Source: Aneurinibacillus terranovensis DSM 18919 (GTDB lineage: Bacteria > Bacillota > Bacilli > Aneurinibacillales > Aneurinibacillaceae). From it: a DNA stretch of 64,000 bases. The DNA is taken from positions 62,001-126,000 of the forward strand of contig NZ_AUMJ01000004.1 in the NCBI RefSeq assembly GCF_000430625.1, written 5' to 3'. The notes under the pieces were generated by a model that ran no database searches, had not been told where the DNA came from, and worked only from the letters and a program-made list of their open reading frames with translations. The position numbers and the translations under genes are program-made. This document shows, in pieces, positions 22,522-31,962 of this stretch (positions are counted from its first letter, which is position 1; each line of letters starts with the position of its first letter).

Positions 22522-23481
22522 GTGCGAATTGTATTTATGGGCACCCCGGATTTCGCGGTGCCCTCTTTGCAAAAACTCGTGCAAAACAATTTTAATGTGG
22601 TGGCGGTTGTTACTCAGCCTGACCGCCCGAAAGGCCGCAAAAAGCAGCTGGCGGCGCCGCCTGTCAAAGAAGCGGCTCTCCAGCTGGGCTTACCGGTGCT
22701 GCAGCCGGAAAAATTAAAAGTTTCCGGCGTAGAGGAAATCCTGAATTACAATCCGGATCTTATCGTAACGGCCGCTTTTGGCCAGATACTCCCGAAGGAG
22801 CTCATCGAGTATCCGAAATTTGGCTGTATTAATGTGCATGCTTCCCTGCTTCCTGAATACCGCGGTGGCGCCCCGATACATAAAGCAATCATGGATGGAA
22901 AAAAAGAAACGGGCGTCACGATCATGTATATGGTTGAAAAACTGGATGCCGGGGATATGTTGAGTCAGGTGCGTGTTCCGATTGAAGAAAACGATAATGT
23001 CGGAACGATGTTTGCGAAACTGGGTGAAGCGGGCTCTAATCTGCTGATTGAAACGCTGCCCCGGCTTATTAACGGAGACATACAGCCGAAGCCGCAGGAT
23101 GAAACGAAAGTTACGTATGCGTGGAACATTAAGCGAGAAGATGAACAGATTTTGTGGAATCGGAGTGCCCGCGAACTTTATAACCAAATTCGCGGCCTGC
23201 ATCCATGGCCTGTTGCCTATACTTCGCTGAACGACCAGGTGATGAAAATTTGGCAAGCGCAGGTTCTCCGGGAAGAAGGCGAAGGAGAACCCGGCCGCAT
23301 TATCGGTATTTCACCGCAGGGCATCGACGTTCAGACGGGCCGGGGCGTGCTCCGCCTTTTGGAAGTTCAGCCGGCGGGTAAGAAGGCGATGAGCGTGGCC
23401 GATTATGTGCGGGGTGTCGGATCCTCCCTTGCTGCAGGCATGCGTTTTGAAGCGGAAAGAGGTGTGAGCCGGAATGAATAG
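22522..23481 (+). CDS. fmt: Methionyl-tRNA formyltransferase
   Basis: Fmt formylates initiator Met-tRNA using 10-formyl-tetrahydrofolate. The 319-residue protein begins with [16 protein letters not shown] at a GTG preceded by AAGAGGAG, and contains the folate-site motifs [17 protein letters not shown] and [10 protein letters not shown]. The C-terminal tRNA-binding domain covers about residues 205-310. The 3' end overlaps rsmB by eight bases. The order def-fmt-rsmB is conserved widely in bacteria. Confidence 0.97.
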   Translation: MRIVFMGTPDFAVPSLQKLVQNNFNVVAVVTQPDRPKGRKKQLAAPPVKEAALQLGLPVLQPEKLKVSGVEEILNYNPDLIVTAAFGQILPKELIEYPKFGCINVHASLLPEYRGGAPIHKAIMDGKKETGVTIMYMVEKLDAGDMLSQVRVPIEENDNVGTMFAKLGEAGSNLLIETLPRLINGDIQPKPQDETKVTYAWNIKREDEQILWNRSARELYNQIRGLHPWPVAYTSLNDQVMKIWQAQVLREEGEGEPGRIIGISPQGIDVQTGRGVLRLLEVQPAGKKAMSVADYVRGVGSSLAAGMRFEAERGVSRNE

Positions 23482-24865
23482 ACGTGCAGAGAAAGCTCCG
23501 ACGAATGCCCGTGAACTGGCGGTACAGGTGTTAGTGCAGGTGGAAAGTAAGCAAGCATACAGCAACCTGGAATTAAAACAGGCGCTCAACCGGGCCAAGC
23601 TGGAGCGCAGAGACGTTAACCTCGCTACCGAGCTTGTGTATGGAACATTAAGCCGGCTAAATACGCTCGATTGGATGTCTCAGCAGTTCCTCTCCCGGCC
23701 GTTGCACAAGCTGGAAGACTGGGTGCGCAACCTGCTGCGCATCAGCTTTTATCAGCTTTCTTATCTGGATCGGATTCCGGAGCGGGCTGCTGTTAATGAG
23801 GCCGTGAAAATTGCCAAGCTGTGGGGGCATCAGGGAATTGCGGGCATGGTGAACGGTGTGCTACGTTCCCGCCTTCGTCAGCCGGATAAAATCATTATCC
23901 CGTCCGATTTGCCGTATGCTAAATACATCGCCTTGCTGCATTCCCACCCTGAATGGATGGTCGAGGAGTGGATCAGGCAGTACGGGACGTCCGAAACGGT
24001 ACAGATGTGCGAAGAAAATAACCGGGCACCGGGGATAACCCTGCGCACCAACCGACTGCGTACGAATCGGGAAGCGCTTATTGAAACCATCCAGAAGCAG
24101 GTGGAAGGGGCCTATCTTCAGCCTTCCTCCCTCACAGCTGAAGGAATAAATGTGAGCGGGATCGGGAACGTTGCCGAGTTGCCCGCATATCGGGAAGGGA
24201 ACTGTACCGTTCAGGATGAAAGCTCTATGCTGGTAGCGTATGCCGTTTCTCCGGAAAGTGGCATGCTCGTGCTTGATGCGTGTGCCGCTCCTGGCGGCAA
24301 GACCACTCATATGGCGGAACGTATGGAAAATAAAGGGAAAATTATCGCGTTGGATGTGCATCCCCACAAGCTTGAACTCATTCGTGAAAACGCGCAGCGC
24401 CTTGGCATTTCTATCATTTCAGGCCATCAGGCAGATGCGCGTGAAGCGGACCGAAAGCTAGCCGGACAAACGTTTGACCGCATTCTCGTTGATGCGCCCT
24501 GTACAGGACTGGGAGTCATTCGCCGCAAGCCGGACATTAAATGGCATAAATGGCAGGCAGATGCCGGGGCGATCCGGGCCATTCAGTATGAGATTCTATG
24601 TTCGGCCGCCCGTTTGCTAAAGCCGGAAGGCAAACTCGTATACAGCACCTGCACGGTTCAGCCGACCGAAAACCAAGAGGTAATCCGGCGATTCCTGGCT
24701 GAACATGCGGATTGGGAAGCAGACGGCGACTTAATTCATGACATGCCCGAAGTGATTCGGGACAAGTATCCGACGCTTTCAGAGGGATATATGCAAATTT
24801 TACCGCATCATTTTCATACGGACGGGTTTTTCATTTCCCGTTTGAAACGGAAACCATCACGATGA
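23474..24865 (+). CDS. rsmB: 16S rRNA (cytosine-967-C5)-methyltransferase
   Basis: RsmB methylates C967 of 16S rRNA. The 463-residue protein has an N-terminal NusB-like RNA-binding domain (about 1-150) and a C-terminal SAM-dependent domain with [17 protein letters not shown], the catalytic motif [15 protein letters not shown] and the second catalytic Cys in [12 protein letters not shown]. The start overlaps the end of fmt. The next gene, rlmN, is separated by 421 bases filled with a repeat and a gene fragment, so it probably has its own promoter. Confidence 0.96.
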   Translation: MNRRAEKAPTNARELAVQVLVQVESKQAYSNLELKQALNRAKLERRDVNLATELVYGTLSRLNTLDWMSQQFLSRPLHKLEDWVRNLLRISFYQLSYLDRIPERAAVNEAVKIAKLWGHQGIAGMVNGVLRSRLRQPDKIIIPSDLPYAKYIALLHSHPEWMVEEWIRQYGTSETVQMCEENNRAPGITLRTNRLRTNREALIETIQKQVEGAYLQPSSLTAEGINVSGIGNVAELPAYREGNCTVQDESSMLVAYAVSPESGMLVLDACAAPGGKTTHMAERMENKGKIIALDVHPHKLELIRENAQRLGISIISGHQADAREADRKLAGQTFDRILVDAPCTGLGVIRRKPDIKWHKWQADAGAIRAIQYEILCSAARLLKPEGKLVYSTCTVQPTENQEVIRRFLAEHADWEADGDLIHDMPEVIRDKYPTLSEGYMQILPHHFHTDGFFISRLKRKPSR

Positions 24866-24873
24866 AGGTGAAT

Positions 24874-24895
24874 GGAATGGACCGTTTTATTTTTT
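24874..24895 (+). repeat. Repeat family B, detached 5' end
   Basis: The edge AATGGACCGTTTTATTTTTT, followed by GC, matches the beginning of the family B copy at 31606. Its expected continuation CTTTTTTTCCGCTGC is found only at about 25088, beyond the CoiA fragment. The two pieces look like one element split by foreign DNA. Confidence 0.55.
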
Positions 24896-24903
24896 GCGCG
24901 TTT

Positions 24904-25032
24904 TCCACCGAGTATCCAAAAATCTACTATGTTTGCTCGCTTGTATAAGTTGTGTCGTTCCAGCCAAACAGTTTCTGAAATACGACTACACTGAAATTCA
25001 AAAGCCCATCGTTCACCTGATGGATGTATCAC
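24904..25032 (-). pseudogene. Fragment of a CoiA-family (competence/nuclease-like) gene
   Basis: On the minus strand this stretch encodes residues with the family features WAFEFQCSRIS, WLERHNLYKRA and FWILGG, which recall the core of competence protein CoiA and related restriction-endonuclease-fold proteins. Only about 43 residues remain. An in-frame TGA lies just upstream of the GTG at 25032, and downstream the frame runs into repeat B sequence and stops at 24814. There is no ribosome-binding site. It is therefore a decayed fragment. The family call rests on motif memory, with moderate certainty. Confidence 0.6.
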
Positions 25033-25083
25033 TATTCATGGCAAAGTAAATTACAATTAATATGTGGTCGGTGTGCAAAATGA

Positions 25084-25190
25084 GCACGCTTTTTTTCCGC
25101 TGCCTAGTGTTACGACAAAGGGGGACGTCTTTCTGCCCGACTGCCTCCCTCTTTAAACTACCCGGATGTTTCGGGCAGTTCCCCCTTTCC
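25084..25190 (+). repeat. Dispersed repeat family B, copy B1
   Basis: This copy folds into a hairpin with an outer stem AAAGGGGGA/TCCCCCTTT (25117-25125 with 25180-25188) and an inner stem CTGCCCGA/TCGGGCAG (25133-25140 with 25171-25178). The loop contains CTACCCGGATGT, equivalent to the CTACCCAGATGT of the copy at 43091. The rest of the 24866-25286 gap holds only the CoiA fragment and, near 25211-25217, a TACAATA that could be a -10 element for rlmN. Confidence 0.7.
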
Positions 25191-25286
25191 TTATCTTTAG
25201 AAATCAATTGTGGTACAATATAGCAGAGTGTCATCCCTGCACCTTTATTCGCAATGCCAACTTTTAAGAAAAACGGTGATAAATGA

Positions 25287-26333
25287 ATGAAATCGTTTAT
25301 TTATAATTTAACCCGGCCTGAACTGAAAGAATGGTTGGTTCAGAACGGGGAGAAAGCGTTTCGTACCGAGCAGATTTTTGACTGGTTGTATGTCAAACGC
25401 GTATCGTCCTTCAACGACATGAGCAATCTCTCTAAAACGCTGCGCGAGAAGCTCAGTGCTTTTTTTTCAATGGATACCTTAAAAGAAATTACCCGCCAGG
25501 AATCCACTGACGGGACGATTAAATTTCTGTTTTCGTTACACGACGGCCATGCCATTGAAACGGTGATTATGCGCCATAACTACGGAAATAGCATCTGTGT
25601 GACAACACAGGTTGGATGCCGGATTGGCTGCACGTTCTGTGCTTCGACGCTCGGAGGGCTTAAGCGCAACCTTGAACCGGGCGAAATCGTTATGCAGGTG
25701 CTGGCTGCGCAAAAAGCGCTGGACGAAGAGGAACAGCGCGCCAGCCATGTGGTCGTGATGGGAATCGGTGAGCCGTTTGAAAACTACGACGCCCTTCTGA
25801 GCTTTTTCCGGATTATTAACGACGAAAAAGGACTTTCCATCGGACAGCGTCATATTACGGTATCGACAAGCGGGATTGTGCCGTCGATTTATCGTTTTGC
25901 AGATGAAAAGTTACAAATTAACCTTGCGATTTCACTACATGCGCCGAATACGGAGATCCGTTCGCGCCTTATGCCTGTCAATCGCAGATATCCGATGTCG
26001 GAACTGATGGAGGCATGCAGGTACTATATAAAAACAACCGGGCGGCGCCTTACGTTTGAATATGGGTTATTTGGCAAAGTTAACGACCAGCCGGAGCACG
26101 CGGAGGAGCTCGCCAACCTGTTAAAAGGCATAATGTGCCATGTCAATTTGATTCCGGTTAATTATGTGCCTGAACGTAACTATGTGCGTACATCCCGAAA
26201 CGATATTTTTACATTTATGCGTATTCTTGAAAAAAGAGGAATTAATGTAACGATTCGCCGTGAACACGGCAGTGACATTGCCGCGGCATGCGGGCAGCTG
26301 CGCGCCCAGCACGCGAAACAGACGACGAGGTGA
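25287..26333 (+). CDS. rlmN: Dual-specificity 23S rRNA/tRNA adenine C2-methyltransferase
   Basis: RlmN is a radical SAM enzyme that methylates A2503 of 23S rRNA and A37 of some tRNAs. The 348-residue protein has the N-terminal helical accessory domain, the iron-sulphur motif [15 protein letters not shown] and the SAM-binding [10 protein letters not shown] segment. The two mechanistic cysteines are those of the family, one near the end in [10 protein letters not shown]. The start at ATG 25287 follows a weak site (GGTGAT). Spacing to prpC is seven bases, so they form one operon with prkC and rsgA. Confidence 0.96.
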   Translation: MKSFIYNLTRPELKEWLVQNGEKAFRTEQIFDWLYVKRVSSFNDMSNLSKTLREKLSAFFSMDTLKEITRQESTDGTIKFLFSLHDGHAIETVIMRHNYGNSICVTTQVGCRIGCTFCASTLGGLKRNLEPGEIVMQVLAAQKALDEEEQRASHVVVMGIGEPFENYDALLSFFRIINDEKGLSIGQRHITVSTSGIVPSIYRFADEKLQINLAISLHAPNTEIRSRLMPVNRRYPMSELMEACRYYIKTTGRRLTFEYGLFGKVNDQPEHAEELANLLKGIMCHVNLIPVNYVPERNYVRTSRNDIFTFMRILEKRGINVTIRREHGSDIAAACGQLRAQHAKQTTR

Positions 26334-26340
26334 ATGGGAG

Positions 26341-27081
26341 ATGGAGTCAGCCATACAAACACATATTGGTTGTGTGAGACAAACAAATGAGGATTCTGGA
26401 GTCATTAACAGGTTTGATAATGGCTGGGTTCTCGCCATTGTGGCGGACGGAATGGGCGGCCACCAGGCGGGAGATGTTGCGAGCCAGATGGCTGTCAAAA
26501 TCATAACGGACTATATGCAGGGTGTCGAAGAGACGACACCCGATGCGCTGCAGAGCAAGCTGAATGAAGCCATTCAGCTTGCCAATCAGCAGATTTTTTC
26601 CTATGCGGCGTCCCACGAAGAGTGCCGTGGCATGGGGACCACCGTAGTTCTCGCGCTTGTCAACGAGCAGGTAGCGATTTTGGCGCATATTGGAGACAGC
26701 AGAATATACCGCTACCATGACAGCGATTTAATGCAGATAACGAATGACCATACCCTGGTAAATGAACTCGTACGGAATCATCAGATTACGGCGCAGGAAG
26801 CTGCCAATCATCCCCAGCGCAACATTTTGACCCGGGCGCTTGGCACCGATCAGTCAGTCAAAGCTGACTTTACTGTGCTCACATGGGATCCGATGGATAT
26901 ACTGCTGCTGTGTTCAGATGGTTTATCGGGAAAGGTCAGGACGGAAACGATGACCGAAATTTTACACAACGGGTCCCTGGAAAATATGGTTGAAAAATTA
27001 ATTACCCGGGCGCTGGAGTCTGGTGGAGAAGACAATATAACCGTTATATTGCTGCGAAACCAAACCAGGTACTCGGGATGA
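26341..27081 (+). CDS. prpC: PPM-family Ser/Thr protein phosphatase PrpC (Stp)
   Basis: PrpC dephosphorylates PrkC and its targets, including translation factors and cell-wall regulators. The predicted 246-residue protein starts MESAIQTHIGCVRQTNEDS at ATG 26341, with GGGAG upstream; an earlier in-frame ATG lies within rlmN. PP2C metal motifs are present: VADGMGGHQAGD, GDSRIYRY, SDGLSGKV and GGEDNITVI. It precedes its cognate kinase by 15 bases, so kinase and phosphatase are made together. Confidence 0.96.
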   Translation: MESAIQTHIGCVRQTNEDSGVINRFDNGWVLAIVADGMGGHQAGDVASQMAVKIITDYMQGVEETTPDALQSKLNEAIQLANQQIFSYAASHEECRGMGTTVVLALVNEQVAILAHIGDSRIYRYHDSDLMQITNDHTLVNELVRNHQITAQEAANHPQRNILTRALGTDQSVKADFTVLTWDPMDILLLCSDGLSGKVRTETMTEILHNGSLENMVEKLITRALESGGEDNITVILLRNQTRYSG

Positions 27082-27096
27082 AGGGGGGGCCAGTTT

Positions 27097-29061
27097 ATGA
27101 TTGGAAAGAGACTCGGTGGCCGCTATGATATTGAGAAGCGGATAGGTGAAGGCGGAATGGCCGTTGTGTACCGTGCGCGGGATATTCTGCTCAATCGCAC
27201 CGTAGCCCTAAAAGTTCTGCGCTCCCAGTTTGGCAACGATGACGATTTTATTGCCCGCTTCCATCGAGAAGCTCAGGCAGCAGCCAGCCTTTCTCATCCG
27301 AATGTGGTTAACATTTATGATCTGGGCCAGGAAGATGACGTCTATTATATCGTGATGGAATATGTAGAGGGAAAAACGCTTAAACAATATATTAATGAGC
27401 GCGCGCCGCTCGAGGTCCGCGATGCGGTAGATATCGCGATTCAAATTAGCGATGCGCTTGACCATGCGCATCAGAACCATCTAATACACCGGGATATTAA
27501 ACCGCATAATATCATGATTAATGATAAGGGACGTATTAAAGTAACGGATTTCGGAATCGCTCGTGCGGTTTCCTCTGTCACCATTACACATACCGGCTCT
27601 GTTCTCGGTTCCGTCCATTATTTTTCGCCCGAACAGGCCAAGGGAGTTATGACGGATGCCAAGTCTGACCTATATTCGCTTGGTGTCGTATTGTACGAAA
27701 TGCTGACAGGCCAGCTCCCGTTTTCCGGAGATTCGCCAATTAGTGTCGCACTTAAACATTTGCAGGAGTCATACATACATCCGCGTAAGATTCGGCCGGA
27801 AATTCCGCAGAGCGTTGAGAATGTTGTGATTCGGGCGCTGGCAAAAGACCCGATTTACCGCTATGAATCTGCGCATGAAATGTTGAACGACCTCAAAACA
27901 TGCCTGACACCTGAGCGAAGAAACGAGCCTGAATATGTTTTGCCTGAGAAATATCAGGAGGATGATGCGGAAATCACCCGTGTGATCCCGGCAATCAAAC
28001 CGGAGATGAGCGGAAAACGCACTGAATTTGCTGCCGCTTCCCAGGCGGTAAACGGTGAGGACGATGAAGAAGAAAACGAAGAACTACCCGAGGACAAACC
28101 GAAAACGTCAAAAAAGATTTTAAAGAAAGGAATTCTTTGGCTGTTTGGAATTTTTCTTTTTCTCCTGGTCAGCCTTGTGGGTATTTATTATTCCTACAGC
28201 CTTTTTACCGTTCCGGATGTTTCGGTTCCATCCGTTGTGCATATGCCGCTGGATCAAGCCCGTAAACTGCTGGACGATAAGAAGTTACAGGCGGTGATTA
28301 CGGAACAAAACGACCCGAATGAACCTGCGGGATCGGTCATTAAACAAACGCCAGAGGCAAATATGCAGGTAAAGCAAAATTCAGTTGTGACGCTCATTGT
28401 CAGCAAGGGGAAGCAAAAAGTCCTAATGCCAAATTATATTGGTAAAAAGAAAAGTGATATTGATAACGAACTAAACGTTTACAAAAAGGTAACGGTTGAT
28501 GAAGTTAATGATGACCAGAGTGATCCGGGGACGATTCTCAAACAGGACCCGGCTGCCAACCAGGAAGTTGTCCCTTCCGATACGGAATTACATTTAGTGG
28601 TAAGTAAAGGAAAAGAAACGGTAGCCATGCCTAACCTTATCGGTTCCACTCAGGAAGAAATGCAGCGAACGATGGACGACAAAGGACTTGTTGCCGATGT
28701 AAAGCAGGTAACGAGCTATCAGAAACAAGGCATCGTGCTTTCCCAATCGTTTAAAGCAGGAGACCAGTTGCTGAAAGGGCAGCATGTAACGGTCGAAGTC
28801 AGTTCCGGTCTACCGCAGGAAGCCCGGAAAACACGGGTTCCTGTAGAAGTTTTCCTCAACCCGGGAGAAACGGCCAACATTGAAATTAAGCTTACGGATG
28901 CGACGGGAACCAATCAGACGGTAGAGAAATTAACGATTACACAGAGCATGCAATTTCAAGTCACATGTGTTCTGTCACCGACTCAGGATGCAACGATTCA
29001 AGTGCTGCGCGACGGGACGCAAATTGAACAAAAAGTGGTGAAATATTCGGATGTGCAATAG
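27097..29061 (+). CDS. prkC: Membrane Ser/Thr protein kinase PrkC with PASTA repeats
   Basis: PrkC senses muropeptides and cell-wall precursors and signals dormancy exit and wall homeostasis. The 654-residue protein has a cytoplasmic kinase domain (residues 10-270, with GEGGMAVVYRA, HRDIKPHN and DFGIARA), an acidic/basic linker, one membrane segment at about 348-372, three extracellular PASTA repeats to about residue 575 and a C-terminal beta domain. A variable activation loop, SVTITHTGS, carries the probable autophosphorylation threonines. It is followed after 14 bases by rsgA, the same order as in B. subtilis. Confidence 0.96.
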   Translation: MIGKRLGGRYDIEKRIGEGGMAVVYRARDILLNRTVALKVLRSQFGNDDDFIARFHREAQAAASLSHPNVVNIYDLGQEDDVYYIVMEYVEGKTLKQYINERAPLEVRDAVDIAIQISDALDHAHQNHLIHRDIKPHNIMINDKGRIKVTDFGIARAVSSVTITHTGSVLGSVHYFSPEQAKGVMTDAKSDLYSLGVVLYEMLTGQLPFSGDSPISVALKHLQESYIHPRKIRPEIPQSVENVVIRALAKDPIYRYESAHEMLNDLKTCLTPERRNEPEYVLPEKYQEDDAEITRVIPAIKPEMSGKRTEFAAASQAVNGEDDEEENEELPEDKPKTSKKILKKGILWLFGIFLFLLVSLVGIYYSYSLFTVPDVSVPSVVHMPLDQARKLLDDKKLQAVITEQNDPNEPAGSVIKQTPEANMQVKQNSVVTLIVSKGKQKVLMPNYIGKKKSDIDNELNVYKKVTVDEVNDDQSDPGTILKQDPAANQEVVPSDTELHLVVSKGKETVAMPNLIGSTQEEMQRTMDDKGLVADVKQVTSYQKQGIVLSQSFKAGDQLLKGQHVTVEVSSGLPQEARKTRVPVEVFLNPGETANIEIKLTDATGTNQTVEKLTITQSMQFQVTCVLSPTQDATIQVLRDGTQIEQKVVKYSDVQ

Positions 29062-29075
29062 CCTGGAGGGACCGT

Positions 29076-29948
29076 ATGCAGGGCCGTATCGTTAAAGCGC
29101 TGGCAGGGTATTATTACGTTTCGGACGGCACGACATTATTGCAATGCCGGGCGCGTGGAGTCTTTCGGAAAAAAGGCATCACCCCGCTCGTCGGAGATGA
29201 AGTGAAATGCGAGGGCAGCAACGGGGAAGGAGTCATCACGGAAATTCTCCCGCGTTCAAGTGAGTTGATTCGCCCTCCAATCGCAAACATTAATCAGGCA
29301 ATTCTCGTTTTTTCACTGGAAGAACCCGCGTTTAATCCGCAGTTGCTGGATAAATTTCTTGTTCATACGGAGTCTGCCGGCGTGGAAGCCGTCATCTGTT
29401 TAACTAAGGCGGATCTGGTGAGTGACAACCGTAAAATCGAGTCCATCTGCCGGGAGTATGAAGCGATTGGCTATCCGGTCATTGTCACGAGTTCGAAGGG
29501 GAGAAACGGGATCCGGGACATTCGAGCCCATCTGGCGGGCCATTTGTCTGTTTTCTCCGGACAGTCAGGCGTTGGAAAATCGTCTCTGCTTAATGAGCTC
29601 TTTAGCCACCTTCAGCTGGAAACAGCGCCAATCAGCTATAAGCTTGGGCGTGGCAAACACACGACAAGGCATGTGGAGCTTATTTCCATGCCCGAAGGCG
29701 GCTGGGTGGCTGACACTCCCGGGTTTAGCTCGCTTGATTTTGCCACGATTGAGGCCGAGGAATTAGTCCTGTATTTTAAAGAAATGAGACAACGAATAGG
29801 CGAGTGTAAGTTTCGCGGATGCCTGCATACGAATGAGCCTGGATGCGTGATCAGGCAGTCTGTTGAAGAGGGAACGGTGCTTGCGTCCCGTTACAAACAT
29901 TACATCCAGTTTTTACAGGAAATTAAAGAAAGAAAGCCGAGGTATTGA
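29076..29948 (+). CDS. rsgA: Ribosome small-subunit GTPase RsgA
   Basis: RsgA is a circularly permuted GTPase that checks late assembly of the 30S subunit. The 290-residue product shows an N-terminal OB fold, then G motifs in the permuted order: TKAD, the P-loop SGQSGVGKSSL and DTPGFSS. A zinc-finger tail follows, with Cys residues in ECKFRGCLHTNEPGC. A site GGAGGG precedes the ATG. It lies one base upstream of rpe, so the two are cotranscribed, as with yloQ-yloR. Confidence 0.96.
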   Translation: MQGRIVKALAGYYYVSDGTTLLQCRARGVFRKKGITPLVGDEVKCEGSNGEGVITEILPRSSELIRPPIANINQAILVFSLEEPAFNPQLLDKFLVHTESAGVEAVICLTKADLVSDNRKIESICREYEAIGYPVIVTSSKGRNGIRDIRAHLAGHLSVFSGQSGVGKSSLLNELFSHLQLETAPISYKLGRGKHTTRHVELISMPEGGWVADTPGFSSLDFATIEAEELVLYFKEMRQRIGECKFRGCLHTNEPGCVIRQSVEEGTVLASRYKHYIQFLQEIKERKPRY

Positions 29949-29949
29949 C

Positions 29950-30609
29950 ATGGTTAAAATAGCACCTTCTATCTTATCGGCCGATTTTGCCCGACTCGGG
30001 GATGAGATTAAAGAAGTGGAGCGGGCGGGTGCGGATTGGATTCACGTCGATGTGATGGATGGCCATTTTGTTCCTAATATTACGATTGGCCCGCTTATTG
30101 TTAGTGCGATTCGTCCACACACAACCCTACCGCTCGATGTTCATTTAATGATTGAGAATCCGGATGTATATATACCGGAATTTGCAAAAAGCGGGGCCGA
30201 TATCATTACGGTACATCAGGAAGTGTGTGTGCATCTTCATCGCACGATTTATCATATTAAAGAGCAGGGAGTGAGAGCGGCCGTTTCTTTGAATCCGTCT
30301 ACGCCGGTCTCCACCCTGCAGCACGTACTGGGAGACCTTGATATGGTGCTTCTTATGTCGGTAAACCCGGGATTTGGCGGCCAGAAGTTTATTCCTGAAG
30401 TGATCAAAAAGTGCGAACAGCTTAAAAATATGCTGCGTGACAAAGGGCTGGACGAGAAAGTTGAAATTGAAATTGACGGTGGAATTAATGCTGAGACGGC
30501 CGGACTCATTACGCAGGCAGGAGCGACCTGCCTGGTAGCGGGCAGCGCAGTGTTTGGACAGCCCGACCGGGCGCAGGCTATCATGAACATAAGGCAAGTC
30601 TGCAAATGA
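29950..30609 (+). CDS. rpe: Ribulose-phosphate 3-epimerase
   Basis: Rpe interconverts ribulose-5-phosphate and xylulose-5-phosphate in the pentose phosphate pathway. The predicted 219-residue TIM-barrel protein starts MVKIAPSILSADF and contains HVDVMDGHFVPN, LDVHLMIENP, MSVNPGFGGQKF and the catalytic Asp in EIDGGIN. I chose ATG 29950; an in-frame start at 29863 lies inside rsgA. The end overlaps the next gene in ATGA. Confidence 0.96.
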   Translation: MVKIAPSILSADFARLGDEIKEVERAGADWIHVDVMDGHFVPNITIGPLIVSAIRPHTTLPLDVHLMIENPDVYIPEFAKSGADIITVHQEVCVHLHRTIYHIKEQGVRAAVSLNPSTPVSTLQHVLGDLDMVLLMSVNPGFGGQKFIPEVIKKCEQLKNMLRDKGLDEKVEIEIDGGINAETAGLITQAGATCLVAGSAVFGQPDRAQAIMNIRQVCK

Positions 30610-31520
30610 AAACCTTCCTTGCCGTGGCCGTCACCTTATTGTTCTGGTCGTCCGCCTTTGCCGGGATTAAAGTAGGCCTGGCCGGATACAGGCCGGGACA
30701 TGTTGTCCTGCTTCGCTTCCTGAGCGCTTCAGCCGTGTTTATTCTTTATGCCTGCGTAAAACCAATCCGCCTTCCGGACAAAAAAGACATTGGGAAAATC
30801 TTTGGTTTATCGCTGCTCGGGATTACCATTTACCATGGAGCTCTTACCTTTGGTGAAGTCGTCGTACCGGCGGGAACGGCCAGCTTGCTCATCGCAACTG
30901 TCCCCGCATTTACTGCTGTTTTCTCCTATATCTTTTTAAAAGAAAAGCTGACCCGCCTGGGCTGGAGCGGGATTGCGTTCGGGTTTGCCGGTGTCACTAT
31001 GATTACGTTAGGTTCCGGAAAGGGATTTGCGTTTGCGACTGATGCGCTGTTGATCATCGTTTCCGCCGTTTCAACTTCTCTTTTTTTCATCTTCCAAAAA
31101 CCTTTATTTTCAAGGTATTCCGCGCTTGAACTCACCGCTTATTTCACGTGGTTTGGAACGATTCCGTTGCTTATCTTTTCACCGGGGCTGATAAAAGCTG
31201 TGGCGGACGCTCCGCTGGCATCGACCTGGTCCTGTATTTATATCGGTGTGTTTCCCGCCGCGGTCGCATACGTAACCTGGGCGATTGCTTTATCAACCGC
31301 TCCGGCCAGCCTGGTTGCAACCGGACTGTACATCAACCCGCTGCTCGCGATTCTCGTAGCCTGGGTATGGCTGGGAGAACTTCCGCATCCGATCGCTTTT
31401 CTAGGCGGCGGCATCGCCCTTGCCGGTGTACTCCTTGTTAATTTTTACGGGAAACAACGAGTTGTCAAACCCGGGGAAACCCAAGCAAATCATACAGTTA
31501 GCACGCCCGATTGCACTTGA
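30606..31520 (+). CDS. EamA/DMT-superfamily transporter
   Basis: This is a ten-segment membrane protein of 304 residues made of two EamA repeats, a family that includes exporters of amino acids and metabolites; the substrate cannot be told from sequence. It begins MKTFLAVAVTLLFWSSAFAG, with the FWSSAF motif frequent in the family, and its start overlaps the rpe stop in ATGA. In B. subtilis this place is occupied by thiN (yloS), which is absent here. A strong terminator overlaps its stop codon. It may be a lineage-specific insertion into the rsgA-rpe operon. Confidence 0.88.
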   Translation: MKTFLAVAVTLLFWSSAFAGIKVGLAGYRPGHVVLLRFLSASAVFILYACVKPIRLPDKKDIGKIFGLSLLGITIYHGALTFGEVVVPAGTASLLIATVPAFTAVFSYIFLKEKLTRLGWSGIAFGFAGVTMITLGSGKGFAFATDALLIIVSAVSTSLFFIFQKPLFSRYSALELTAYFTWFGTIPLLIFSPGLIKAVADAPLASTWSCIYIGVFPAAVAYVTWAIALSTAPASLVATGLYINPLLAILVAWVWLGELPHPIAFLGGGIALAGVLLVNFYGKQRVVKPGETQANHTVSTPDCT

Positions 31521-31540
31521 TAGTTGTGCGATCGGGCTTT
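31505..31540 (+). terminator. Rho-independent terminator after the EamA gene
   Basis: GCCCGAT-T-GCAC pairs with GTGC-G-ATCGGGC around a nine-base loop and is followed by TTTATTTA. The stop codon of the transporter lies in the loop. It ends the rlmN-prpC-prkC-rsgA-rpe operon. Confidence 0.85.
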
Positions 31541-31605
31541 ATTTATATTTCTGTAACGTATGAGCACAGGGTCAAGCGTAAATTCCAGAGGCAGTGGTGC
31601 AATCA

Positions 31606-31696
31606 AATGGACCGTTATTATTTTTTGCTTTTTTTTCTGTTACTCAGTGCTTCTCTGGAGCTTGGAGGTGCTTTTAGGCCCGACGATGCATCTTGC
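31606..31696 (+). repeat. Dispersed repeat family B, deleted copy B5
   Basis: The left arm runs from AATGGACCG through CAGTGCTTCTCTGGAG to TTTTAGGCCCGA, very like 43100-43172, and then joins directly to CGATGCATCTTGC, which is the right-hand terminus of the copy at 43091-43296. The centre and right arm are missing, so the hairpin cannot form. In the remaining 125 bases before spoVM I see no further feature except the spoVM ribosome-binding site. Confidence 0.65.
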
Positions 31697-31821
31697 AAAC
31701 ACTCATATTTTCGCTCTGCCCTGCATATTCTGAAAGGAGAAAATAACGGGGAAAAGATACACATTTCTGGTTGATAGGTGAATATACTAAATTAACGGTA
31801 CATGAATGAGGAGGGGGCATC

Positions 31822-31899
31822 ATGCGATTTTATACGATTAAATTACCGAGGATTCTGGGAGGAATCATCCGTGCCATTCTGGGTGCTGGAAAGAAGTGA
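31822..31899 (+). CDS. spoVM: Stage V sporulation protein SpoVM
   Basis: SpoVM is an amphipathic peptide that recognises the curvature of the forespore membrane and anchors SpoIVA for coat and cortex assembly. The 25-residue product begins MRFYTIKLPRILGGIIRAIL, close to the B. subtilis protein in its first 20 positions, and keeps Pro9, which is needed for shallow membrane insertion. GAGGAGGGGG lies seven bases before the ATG. Its place between the rpe operon and rpmB matches B. subtilis. A terminator follows 31 bases downstream. It marks the organism as an endospore former. Confidence 0.93.
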   Translation: MRFYTIKLPRILGGIIRAILGAGKK

Positions 31900-31930
31900 A
31901 AAAACGAAGAGCATATGCAAGAAATAAAAA

Positions 31931-31955
31931 AGCACCGCTAAAGGGTGCTTTTTTT
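31931..31955. terminator. Bidirectional terminator between spoVM and rpmB
   Basis: AGCACC (31931-31936) pairs with GGTGCT (31944-31949), with A-rich sequence on the left and seven T on the right. It can serve both the spoVM transcript and the convergent rpmB transcript. Confidence 0.8.
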
Positions 31956-31962
31956 GTCGCTA

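Noticed and set aside
31740-31820. A sigma-E promoter for spoVM
   Set aside because: TACA-containing candidates are present, but none has a matching -35 at the proper 13-15-base spacing, so no promoter is annotated.
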